DNA of 12,132 nucleotides, taken from positions 1 to 12,132 of the forward strand of contig CAKSHT010000063.1 in NCBI GenBank assembly GCA_934457235.1. The letters run 5' to 3'. The position numbers and the translations under genes were made by a program. Below the pieces are notes generated by a model, which made no database searches, was not told the DNA's origin, and saw nothing but the letters and a program-made list of their open reading frames with translations. Positions 6,280-12,132 of the stretch are shown one piece after another (position 1 is the first letter of the stretch; every line of letters begins with the position of its first letter). This DNA comes from an uncultured Oscillospiraceae bacterium (GTDB taxonomy: Bacteria; Bacillota; Clostridia; Oscillospirales; Ruminococcaceae).

Positions 6280-6516
6280 GCAGCTTGTCGAAAAAATCGA
6301 TATTGCCCGCGAAGCGGGCTTTTTAAATTCGTTTTTTGCCACGGGTCTCCCGGGGCAAAAAACACTTCTATCCGCACAAGTGTGCGGTCTGTCGGCATCG
6401 CCGACAAACCGTGCGCGCCGGGCGGATGTTCGTCGGAAAAGTCACTTGCGTAAGGCGAAGCCGTCGCTTCGGGACTTTTTCGACGGTATCAGGCGGGAAG
6501 CATTTCGCTTCCCGCC
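6255..6516. repeat. 262-base hairpin-array element bounded by near-identical palindromes (MITE-like)
   Basis: Two 25-base palindromes bound the element: GGCGGGAAGA-ATTTC-TCTTCCCGCC (6255-6279) and GGCGGGAAGC-ATTTC-GCTTCCCGCC (6492-6516). They differ only by a matched pair change (A-T to C-G) that keeps the stem. Seven bases inside each lies GTCGAAAAA (6287-6295) and its exact complement TTTTTCGAC (6476-6484), making ~41-base terminal inverted repeats with equal spacing. Between them are further hairpins: GCCCGC-GAA-GCGGGC (6305-6319, then five T); GTTTTTTGCC/GGCAAAAAAC (6331-6340, 6354-6363) with inner CGGG/CCCG; CCGCAC/GTGCGG (6372-6387); TGTCGGC/GCCGACA (6390-6406); and a 13-pair stem 6431-6443 with 6473-6485 (one G-T) enclosing CGAAGC/GCTTCG (6456-6471). 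No coding pattern is convincing. The rest of the gene-free stretch, 6129-6254, is AT-rich and shows nothing I can name. Mobility is inferred; no target duplication is evident. Confidence 0.65.
6305..6324 (+). terminator. Terminator-shaped hairpin on the plus strand inside the element
   Basis: GCCCGC (6305-6310), GAA loop, GCGGGC (6314-6319), then TTTTT (6320-6324) has full intrinsic-terminator form in the plus direction. No plus-strand gene or convincing plus promoter lies upstream, so it either ends an unseen small or antisense transcript or is simply part of the hairpin array. Confidence 0.5.
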
Positions 6517-6521
6517 GTTGT

Positions 6522-7175
6522 TTAATCGTCAAATAGGTTTTTCCAGGTTTTCTTCGGGCGTTTTTTGGAGAGCCTGTCGGTCTGCTTCTCCTGCATTACC
6601 GCGAACTGCGACATTATCGCGGCGGTAAGCTCAGGATCTGAGTTCTGCGGCTGTTTCAGACCGGAGTTTATCTCCAGAAGATAAAAAGGTGTATGCTCAG
6701 GCTCCGTCAGTTCGTCGCTGCTGTAGATGTATCTGTAGGTGAAATCACGAACGCTGGTGACTACGGTCACCAGAAGTCCGCGGGGTTTTCCGAACAGCAG
6801 GAACGGCTTGTAGATGACCTCGGAAATATCGCTGTAATAGAGGTACTCCGGACCGCCGGGCATATTCGCCTGCAGTTCGGTTTCGTCTGTGCTGTAGCTG
6901 CATGTCCTGCCCCATATTATCACCGGGATAAGCACCACGCACACCACCGCCGGGATTATCCAGAACACGCTTCCCATGAAGCCCAGGAAATCCTCTGGCG
7001 CGCCGAATAACACAAGTCCCACGATGAACATTGCGATACACAACAGTGCTCCGATGATGCAGAATAATACGAGTTTACCCTCATTGTTGTAGCTTATGCG
7101 GAAGCTTCCGCGGCGTATCAGTTTTCCGCTGTCGGTTTTCTGTTCGGTTTTTCCAACGTTTGCTGAATTGTCCAT
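6522..7175 (-). CDS. Two-helix membrane protein of unknown function
   Basis: The 217-residue protein starts behind a strong GGGAGGTG Shine-Dalgarno. A charged N-terminal tail (1-33) precedes a helix hairpin with membrane segments at about 35-57 and 67-88, joined by a short loop (GAPEDFLGF). A cytoplasmic-looking domain of about 90 residues follows (91-180), with the strand-rich pattern Y-S-T-D-E-T-E-L-Q, Y-Y-S-D-I-S-E-V, then G-L-L-V-T-V-V-T. This resembles the bacterial PH-like domains that follow two helices in many small Firmicutes membrane proteins; that is a fold guess, not a recognised family. A basic tail (about 197-213, including KKRPKK) ends the protein. It has its own extended -10 promoter, divergent from the DUF1540 gene, and a palindrome five bases after its stop. 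Confidence 0.8.
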   Translation of the reverse strand: MDNSANVGKTEQKTDSGKLIRRGSFRISYNNEGKLVLFCIIGALLCIAMFIVGLVLFGAPEDFLGFMGSVFWIIPAVVCVVLIPVIIWGRTCSYSTDETELQANMPGGPEYLYYSDISEVIYKPFLLFGKPRGLLVTVVTSVRDFTYRYIYSSDELTEPEHTPFYLLEINSGLKQPQNSDPELTAAIMSQFAVMQEKQTDRLSKKRPKKTWKNLFDD

Positions 7176-7213
7176 GCTGCACCTCCCAAAATAATTTACG
7201 TTCGGTCATTTAC

Positions 7214-7242
7214 ATGATATCACAAAAAGGCGTTCGTGTCAA
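7214..7242 (-). promoter_or_regulatory. Extended -10 sigma-A promoter for the membrane-protein gene
   Basis: On the minus strand a perfect TTGACA (7242-7237), then 17 bases ending in TGA, then TATCAT (-10, 7219-7214). The TG one base before the -10 makes it an extended -10 promoter. Start would be near 7207, with about 30 bases of leader containing the GGGAGGTG Shine-Dalgarno. Its -35 lies about 20 bases from the -35 of the divergent plus-strand promoter, so one regulator bound here could affect both. Confidence 0.85.
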
Positions 7243-7261
7243 CCATGTTAATTTTTGCCTT

Positions 7262-7291
7262 TTGAATATCTGCGGAGATAGTGCAGATAAT
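7262..7291 (+). promoter_or_regulatory. Probable promoter for the DUF1540 gene
   Basis: TTGAAT (7262-7267), 18 bases, GATAAT (7286-7291). Four of six and five of six positions fit the consensus. A start near 7298 would give about 45 bases of leader, with AAAGGA placed correctly before the ATG at 7343. A short ACGGC/GCCGT hairpin (7298-7314) would sit at the very 5' end. Confidence 0.5.
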
Positions 7292-7342
7292 ATCATCACG
7301 GCGAGAAATGCCGTATTTCTGATAAAGAAAGGAATGACTGAT

Positions 7343-7516
7343 ATGGGAACTGAATATGCAAACAAGCACATCGGCTGTACTATCCACAATTGCGAGCATC
7401 ACTGCTGCTGCGAGGATTACTGCTCCCTTGACAAGATAGAGATCGGCACACATGAGGCTGATCCCACAGTATGTCAGTGCACCGACTGCCTCTCCTTCAA
7501 GATGAAGCAGTCCTGA
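7343..7516 (+). CDS. DUF1540 small cysteine-rich protein
   Basis: I start at ATG 7343, nine bases after AAAGGA; the ATG at 7334 touches the Shine-Dalgarno and longer readings to 7160 have no ribosome site. The product is 57 residues with nine Cys (12, 17, 21, 22, 23, 27, 44, 46, 49) and five His (9, 15, 19, 20, 37). The arrangement I-G-C-T-I-x-N-C (10-17), Y-C-S-L-D-K-I-x-I-G-T-H-E (26-38), then T-x-C-x-C-T-D-C-x-S-F (42-52) is the DUF1540 signature. The family is common in spore-forming and gut Firmicutes and its function is unknown. The Cys/His content points to metal (zinc or iron) binding, which is inference. The gene is divergent from the membrane-protein gene and convergent with mrdA, with a bidirectional terminator between. 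Confidence 0.88.
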   Translation: MGTEYANKHIGCTIHNCEHHCCCEDYCSLDKIEIGTHEADPTVCQCTDCLSFKMKQS

Positions 7517-7674
7517 TGGCGGAAGAACGTATCTTCCGTGACGAAGAGTCGCTGACTCCTGACGCACTCGCCGCAGATAGAAGCGCGGCTGGTGGAATGA
7601 ACCAAGTGAAATTACCTCCTTTTGTCTTTGCTGTAACATCTGTGTCCAGCCGTTATTTCAACGGTATAACATGA
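7516..7674 (+). CDS. Possible small ORF coupled to the DUF1540 gene (52 residues)
   Basis: The DUF1540 stop overlaps an ATG (TGATG, 7514-7518), opening a 52-residue frame. Its first half is hydrophilic and acidic (MAEERIFRDEESLTPDALAADR), with codon choice like the neighbours; its second half has no such character. There is no Shine-Dalgarno of its own, so translation would need coupling. I recognise no family. It could equally be non-coding 3' UTR ahead of the terminator at 7704. Confidence 0.25.
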   Translation: MAEERIFRDEESLTPDALAADRSAAGGMNQVKLPPFVFAVTSVSSRYFNGIT

Positions 7675-7703
7675 TCGTCCGGAGACATCGGGGCCGAAGG
7701 ACG

Positions 7704-7739
7704 AAAATCCCGCATCAGGCAACTGATGCGGGATTTTTT
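7704..7739. terminator. Bidirectional intrinsic terminator between the DUF1540 locus and mrdA
   Basis: A 15-pair perfect stem (AAAATCCCGCATCAG 7704-7718, CTGATGCGGGATTTT 7723-7737) with a GCAA loop. On the plus strand the stem runs into six T (7734-7739), ending the DUF1540 transcript. On the minus strand it lies directly after the mrdA stop codon, which overlaps it, and ends in four T, closing the mre operon. Confidence 0.93.
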
Positions 7740-9867
7740 ACTGCGCGTTATTTGCGGCGCTCGCGGCCTGTTCTGCCTGCTGTTTTGCGCGGTTGGATTC
7801 GCCGAGAGGATACATAGCGTTTCCATCCTCGTCGTAGACCGGCTCGAACTTACCGGTGACGTACGCCGATATGATGTTGCATGCAACATGACGGCTGTAC
7901 TCGCTGTTCTCCAGGCATATGCCGAACGCTATTTCCGGGTCGTCGGCGGGGTAGAATCCCACGATGGTGGAATTGAACTTCGTCATTGCGATTACCTCCG
8001 GCGTACCGGTCTTGGTGCAGACGTTCTCCTTGCCTATTCCCTTGTAGTCGTAGATGTTGTACCAGCCGCCGTCCAGCAGGAAGTTGGCGTTTTCACTTAC
8101 TCGCTTCATACCTGCCTTGACCTCGGAGAATACGTCCTCCATGCCGTCGGAGAAATCCGTCATAACTTCGGGCTTCGTTTCGCTTATGAGCTGCGTGAAA
8201 TCGTAGTTATACACAGCCTTTACGATGTGCGGACGATATCTCACGCCGTTGTTCGCGATGGTCATTGCCTGGGTCGCCAGGTGCAGCGGAGTAAGCAGGG
8301 TCTCGGACTGTCCGATACCTGCCTGTATCGTATCGCTGGCGTTCCACTCGATGCCGAGCCTGTCGAACAGCTCCGGTGAGGTCATTCTTCCGGTGGACAT
8401 GGGCAGCTCAAATCCCAGGTCCTGTCCGATACCGAATTTCTCCGCCCAGTAGTCGAGCTTCTCTATTCCCAGACGGCGCGCGGTTTCGTAGAAGAAAATG
8501 TTGCATGAATGCTTCAGACCGAACTGCACTGTGATAGCACCGTGAACTCCCGTGCAGCCCGGTGTGTAGCTCGGAGCATAGTAAGTGTAGCGTCCTCCGC
8601 AGGTGATGGTCGTGGAGGCGTCGATAACTCCCTCCGCAAGTCCGGCGGTGGCGGTTATAGTCTTGAACGTGGAGCCGGGGCGGTACTCGCCGTTTATCGC
8701 GCGGTTAAGCAGCGGGGAATTCCTGGCGTTCAGCACGGAGCCATAGTCCTCCACCAGGTCGTTTAGGTCGTATCCGGGGATAGTAGCCATCGCAAGTACT
8801 GAGCCGTCCTTGACGTTCAGCACTACCGCAGAGCCGACTTCCGTATCCTTTCCGCGCAGGTTGGCGTCCATCGCGGTGGTGTAGTACGGCGAGTGCAGGA
8901 AGTCCATGTGATATTGAAGAATATCCACGACCATGTTCTGAAAATCAGAATCAATGGTGAGCATAACAGAATTGCCTGCCTGCGGCTCGGTGGTTATCTC
9001 ATCGGAGATCTTCACGCCGTTGGAGTCACGGGTGATCTGGCGGGTGCCGCGGGTTCCGCGCAGGGTGCTTTCCAGCGCGGATTCTATACCGGAGGTGCCG
9101 ATGATGTCGTTCATGGTGTATCCGGCGTTCTTAAGCTCGGCGTACTTTTCCGCGGAGATAGCGCCGACTGTTCCGCGCAGGTGCGGTGCGGTGGTGCCGT
9201 CGAGGTACACTCTGTCCCAGCCCTCGGAGATCTCCATGCCGGGCATGAGCGCGGAAAGCTCCTTCAGTTCAAGAACTGTCTGGCTTGAAAGTCCGGAGGC
9301 TATCTCGTACTTGTTCTTGTAGCTGAAGTCCATGAGGTCCATTTCGTAGCGTACGCCCGCGATGCAGCGGCGCATAGGCTCTTCATATTTGTCGGAGATG
9401 TCGTATTTTTCGTACAGCGCGTTTATGCAGTTTTCAACGGTGGCGTAGACGCCCAGTCCCATGCGTTTTTTCAGGGAGTCAACGGCGTTTTCGCGGTCGG
9501 CTTCAAATTTGTAGGGCTGTGTTTTCGTGATGGGCAGTGACTCGTTCCACTCCTCGCCCTTGTCGATGAGCACGGAAAGTATGCGGTATATGACTTCGTT
9601 TTCAGTACCAGCGGCGAGCGACGCCTTTTGCAGGTTTACGCTGCAATTAAGCTCGTTCGTGTTGAGTATCTTTCCGGTGCTGTCGGCAATCTTGCCGCGT
9701 GCGGCTTCGATATCCTGCTCGACGGTGTAGGAATTCTGCGTCATCGAAAGGTACTTTCCGCCGTCGGCTATCTGTATTTCAAGCAGGCGCAGACCGCACA
9801 GGAATGCCGCAGCTATAACCAGTGACGCAAGTATCGCGGAGCGCAGTACGTTAGAAAATTTAGACAT
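7738..9867 (-). CDS. mrdA: Penicillin-binding protein 2 (class B, elongasome transpeptidase)
   Basis: Starting at ATG 9867 (behind GGTGAT) the protein is 709 residues. A start 27 codons earlier would overlap mreD and lacks a ribosome site. It has a single N-terminal membrane anchor (about 9-27), then the PBP dimerisation region with A-A-R-G-K-I-A-D-S-T-G (55-65) and G-T-S-G-I-E (257-262). The transpeptidase domain carries all three motifs: S399-T-F-K402, S454-C-N456 and K619-T-G621, with Ser399 the acylated nucleophile. The C-terminus is an Ala/Gln-rich tail. PBP2 cross-links new peptidoglycan in the side wall and works with RodA and MreBCD; it is a target of beta-lactams. It is last in the mreB-mreC-mreD-mrdA operon, 67 bases after mreD, and is closed by a strong terminator. 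RodA is not encoded here. Confidence 0.95.
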   Translation of the reverse strand: MSKFSNVLRSAILASLVIAAAFLCGLRLLEIQIADGGKYLSMTQNSYTVEQDIEAARGKIADSTGKILNTNELNCSVNLQKASLAAGTENEVIYRILSVLIDKGEEWNESLPITKTQPYKFEADRENAVDSLKKRMGLGVYATVENCINALYEKYDISDKYEEPMRRCIAGVRYEMDLMDFSYKNKYEIASGLSSQTVLELKELSALMPGMEISEGWDRVYLDGTTAPHLRGTVGAISAEKYAELKNAGYTMNDIIGTSGIESALESTLRGTRGTRQITRDSNGVKISDEITTEPQAGNSVMLTIDSDFQNMVVDILQYHMDFLHSPYYTTAMDANLRGKDTEVGSAVVLNVKDGSVLAMATIPGYDLNDLVEDYGSVLNARNSPLLNRAINGEYRPGSTFKTITATAGLAEGVIDASTTITCGGRYTYYAPSYTPGCTGVHGAITVQFGLKHSCNIFFYETARRLGIEKLDYWAEKFGIGQDLGFELPMSTGRMTSPELFDRLGIEWNASDTIQAGIGQSETLLTPLHLATQAMTIANNGVRYRPHIVKAVYNYDFTQLISETKPEVMTDFSDGMEDVFSEVKAGMKRVSENANFLLDGGWYNIYDYKGIGKENVCTKTGTPEVIAMTKFNSTIVGFYPADDPEIAFGICLENSEYSRHVACNIISAYVTGKFEPVYDEDGNAMYPLGESNRAKQQAEQAASAANNAQ

Positions 9868-9908
9868 ATCATCACCATTGAATAGGGCTGAGTGGAGTGT
9901 AATATAAC

Positions 9909-9929
9909 GGGCGGAACAGTATTCCGCCC
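9909..9929 (-). other. Intercistronic hairpin between mreD and mrdA
   Basis: GGGCGGAA and TTCCGCCC form a perfect 8-pair stem with a 5-base loop, 5 bases after the mreD stop. On the minus strand it is followed by GTTATATTACAC, not a run of T, so full termination is unlikely. It may be a pause, partial attenuator or mRNA processing/stability element that sets PBP2 level relative to MreCD; that role is inference. Confidence 0.6.
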
Positions 9930-9934
9930 TATAG

Positions 9935-10522
9935 TTATTCTTCGTCATCGGAGGATTCGGATACTGCTTCCTCCAGGCGGCGTTCCTCTTTCGGGCGGAA
10001 GCGCATGGAGATTAGCCGTACCAGGAAATACACCGGCAGTGACAGGACTATAGCCCAGAGGTACGCCGGCAGGAGCGAGTGCACAAAGGATATCCCGGAG
10101 TTTTCGCGCTCCCAGACCCAGTGCAGGAACAGAAAATCGATCGAGCATATGAACACTACTGCGATGGAGTTCATGACAAGGTGCGTCAGCCAACTGCGCT
10201 TCAGCCAGAACTGACCGAGAAGCGATATCGTCGGGCAGATGGCGAGCAGCCAAAGTGACGAAAATCCGATAAGCGTGCCGCTTGCAACGTCCAGCATAAG
10301 TCCGCAGACAACGCCGAAAATGCCCGCCGCAAATTCACCCTCGAACATAGCGACCGCAGTCGCCAGGGGAATGATCAGCAGTGGACACCACCCGCGGATA
10401 AGCGGAGCGACCTCCCACAGATAGAAGAACAGCAGAACCAGCGAATAGCACAGCCACCGCAGGAATGCGCGGAGCCTTGCCCTGCGCGTCCGGGCGCGGT
10501 TTCGGGAGATCTTCTTTACCAT
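9935..10522 (-). CDS. mreD: Rod shape-determining protein MreD
   Basis: The 195-residue protein is an integral membrane protein with about five to six hydrophobic segments (roughly 21-36, 46-82, 87-105, 112-135, 148-171). It includes the F-G-V-V-C-G-L-x-L-D segment (69-78) typical of MreD, where a Gly-rich helix ends in Asp. The N-terminus is strongly basic (KKISRNRARTRRARLR) and the C-terminus acidic (SESSDDEE), both somewhat longer than in small MreD proteins. MreD joins MreC in the membrane to link cytoplasmic MreB to the wall synthases RodA-PBP2. Its ATG lies inside the end of mreC (7-base overlap) with an AGGTG Shine-Dalgarno 7 bases upstream, so the two are translated together. Confidence 0.9.
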   Translation of the reverse strand: MVKKISRNRARTRRARLRAFLRWLCYSLVLLFFYLWEVAPLIRGWCPLLIIPLATAVAMFEGEFAAGIFGVVCGLMLDVASGTLIGFSSLWLLAICPTISLLGQFWLKRSWLTHLVMNSIAVVFICSIDFLFLHWVWERENSGISFVHSLLPAYLWAIVLSLPVYFLVRLISMRFRPKEERRLEEAVSESSDDEE

Positions 10523-11388
10523 GTTGTGTCACCTGTGTCAAAGGAAAGTCCCTTGCCGTCGAAATCCGTGACCGCATATACGGAGGTGACTGAGAAGCAG
10601 TCCTCCATCGGCTCTATCACCGCGTGCTTTGAAAGTCCGTTGGGGTCGTTGTAGACCTCCTTGACGGTGCCTATCATAAGTCCCTCAGGGAACAGACCGC
10701 TCTGCCCGGCGGTGACTATCACATCGCCGGGCTGGATATCGGCGTCTTTCAGTATCTGGCTCATCAGGCACTGGCGCTTTTCGGCGGAAGAAAGGTCGTT
10801 TTCAATAACTCCGGTGGCCTTGGTGCGCAGCGTATAAACGCCGACGTTCACCTGCGGCGAGAGTATCGTGGACACCTTCGCATAATTCACGGCTATCTCG
10901 GTCACTCTGCCGATAAGTCCCACGGAGGTTATAACCGGGTCGTTGAGAGAAAGACCGGCGCTGCTTCCCTGGTTTATCGTGAAGCCGCCGTAGATGTCGT
11001 TCGCATTTCGCGCGATGATGCTGCACGGCTCAGAGAACACGAAGTCATCGTGCTTCTTGCTGAGTTCAAGCATCTCACGGAGCTGCTCGTTCTCCCGCTG
11101 AAGCTCCTCGTAATCCGCGGAGCGTTCGTACATCTGCGTTACAAGCTCGCGCAGCTCGTCGTTCTGCGCCTTGTAGGTGTCTGCGTTCACCCATTTGTCT
11201 ATGAACCCGTTCACTCCGTTGGATATCGCATTCGCGGCGGTCACGAACGGGTAAGTTATCGTATTTATGACCTGTTCCGGCAGGGTCTGCGTGCCCGCAG
11301 CAACCGCAACATAGGTCATGAGTCCCAGCAGCAGCGCCGCGATGCATATTAAAATCTTGAACTTGACGCTGTGGAAAAACTCTTTCAT
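10516..11388 (-). CDS. mreC: Rod shape-determining protein MreC
   Basis: The 290-residue protein has a single N-terminal membrane segment (about 11-31), then a coiled-coil stretch rich in Glu/Leu (about 73-110), then the extracytoplasmic beta-domain. That domain includes the ANDIYGGFTINQGSSAGL region (129-146), V-G-L-I-G-R-V (156-162) and G-L-F-P-E-G-L-M-I-G-T-V (231-242), all characteristic of MreC. MreC forms filaments outside the membrane and activates PBP2. It lies 31 bases after mreB. The region before its ATG has no clear Shine-Dalgarno, which is unusual among these genes; translation may depend on coupling with mreB or on a different initiation mode. Its 3' end overlaps mreD. Confidence 0.94.
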   Translation of the reverse strand: MKEFFHSVKFKILICIAALLLGLMTYVAVAAGTQTLPEQVINTITYPFVTAANAISNGVNGFIDKWVNADTYKAQNDELRELVTQMYERSADYEELQRENEQLREMLELSKKHDDFVFSEPCSIIARNANDIYGGFTINQGSSAGLSLNDPVITSVGLIGRVTEIAVNYAKVSTILSPQVNVGVYTLRTKATGVIENDLSSAEKRQCLMSQILKDADIQPGDVIVTAGQSGLFPEGLMIGTVKEVYNDPNGLSKHAVIEPMEDCFSVTSVYAVTDFDGKGLSFDTGDTTW

Positions 11389-11419
11389 AGATGTTGTATT
11401 ATCTCGTTATTCAGAAGAA

Positions 11420-12132
<713 letters not shown>

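Noticed and set aside
6331..6363. Strong stem with T- and A-runs as a bidirectional terminator
   Set aside because: On both strands the T-run is in the 5' arm and the 3' arm is followed by no T-run, so it does not have terminator polarity.
6117..6407. Open frames on both strands through the gene-free stretch
   Set aside because: They run through the hairpin repeats, have no ribosome sites, and their translations follow the palindromes rather than protein-like sequence.
6255..6516. CRISPR array
   Set aside because: The repeated units are palindromes of differing sequence without regular spacers, and there are no cas genes.
7474..7622. Minus-strand AAAGGAGGT (7622-7614), an ideal Shine-Dalgarno, with a TTG nine bases on (7605) opening a 43-residue frame
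   Set aside because: The frame lies antisense to the DUF1540 gene, uses a rare start, has no family resemblance and only a weak promoter (TTGAAA-17-TGTTAC). The ribosome site is probably chance.
7726..8379. Long plus-strand frame opposite mrdA, and similar long frames opposite pilT (4331-4873) and the FliB-like gene (2049-2582)
   Set aside because: All are antisense to well-supported genes with intact motifs, and are expected by-products of GC-rich codon use.
9868..9948. Longer PBP2 start at 9948
   Set aside because: It would overlap mreD, has no Shine-Dalgarno, and would put 27 non-hydrophobic residues before the membrane anchor.

Overview
The window looks like chromosomal DNA from a GC-rich member of the Clostridia, probably an Oscillospiraceae/Ruminococcaceae-type gut or rumen bacterium. 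The evidence is Firmicutes-style Shine-Dalgarno sites and sigma-A promoters, a lipobox protein, a DUF1540 protein, and an mreB-mreC-mreD-PBP2 gene order. This placement comes from gene content and style and was not checked by a search. I see no rRNA, tRNA, CRISPR array, transposase or phage gene.

Layout, left to right. (1) The N-terminal part of a DNA-alkylation-repair (AlkD-like) gene runs off the left edge on the minus strand. It is divergent from a plus-strand lipoprotein (306-1643) built of three similar ~120-residue repeats. That gene is followed by a possibly folded 3' region and a strong terminator (1799-1831). (2) A minus-strand operon at 4259-1830 reads P-loop uridine-kinase-like protein, GNAT acetyltransferase, FliB-like Cys-rich protein. 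It starts from an excellent promoter (TTGACA-17-TATACT). (3) A minus-strand pair at 6000-4361 holds a CobU-like P-loop protein that lacks the catalytic histidine of CobU, then the pilus retraction ATPase PilT. It starts from its own strong promoter (TTTACA-17-TATAAT). (4) A 521-base gene-free stretch (6001-6521) contains a 262-base array of hairpins bounded by two near-identical 25-base palindromes set in about 41-base terminal inverted repeats. It resembles a MITE-like or structured repeat element. (5) A small two-helix membrane protein (minus) and a 57-residue Cys-rich DUF1540 protein (plus) are transcribed divergently from closely spaced promoters. (6) The right third is the cell-elongation operon, mreB (partial) - mreC - mreD - mrdA (PBP2), all minus, ending in a bidirectional terminator shared with the DUF1540 side.

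How the genes work together. MreB, MreC, MreD and PBP2 form the core of the elongasome, which directs lateral-wall peptidoglycan synthesis. PilT implies type IV pili encoded elsewhere. The FliB-like protein suggests protein lysine methylation or another Fe-S-dependent role, but no flagellin gene is visible. The kinase-GNAT-FliB set is tightly packed and probably co-translated, with no obvious shared pathway. I did not find a clearly new multi-gene system. The points most worth following up are the hairpin element at 6255-6516, the degenerate CobU-PilT pair, the triple-repeat lipoprotein with its possible SD-sequestering inverted repeat, and the DUF1540 locus.
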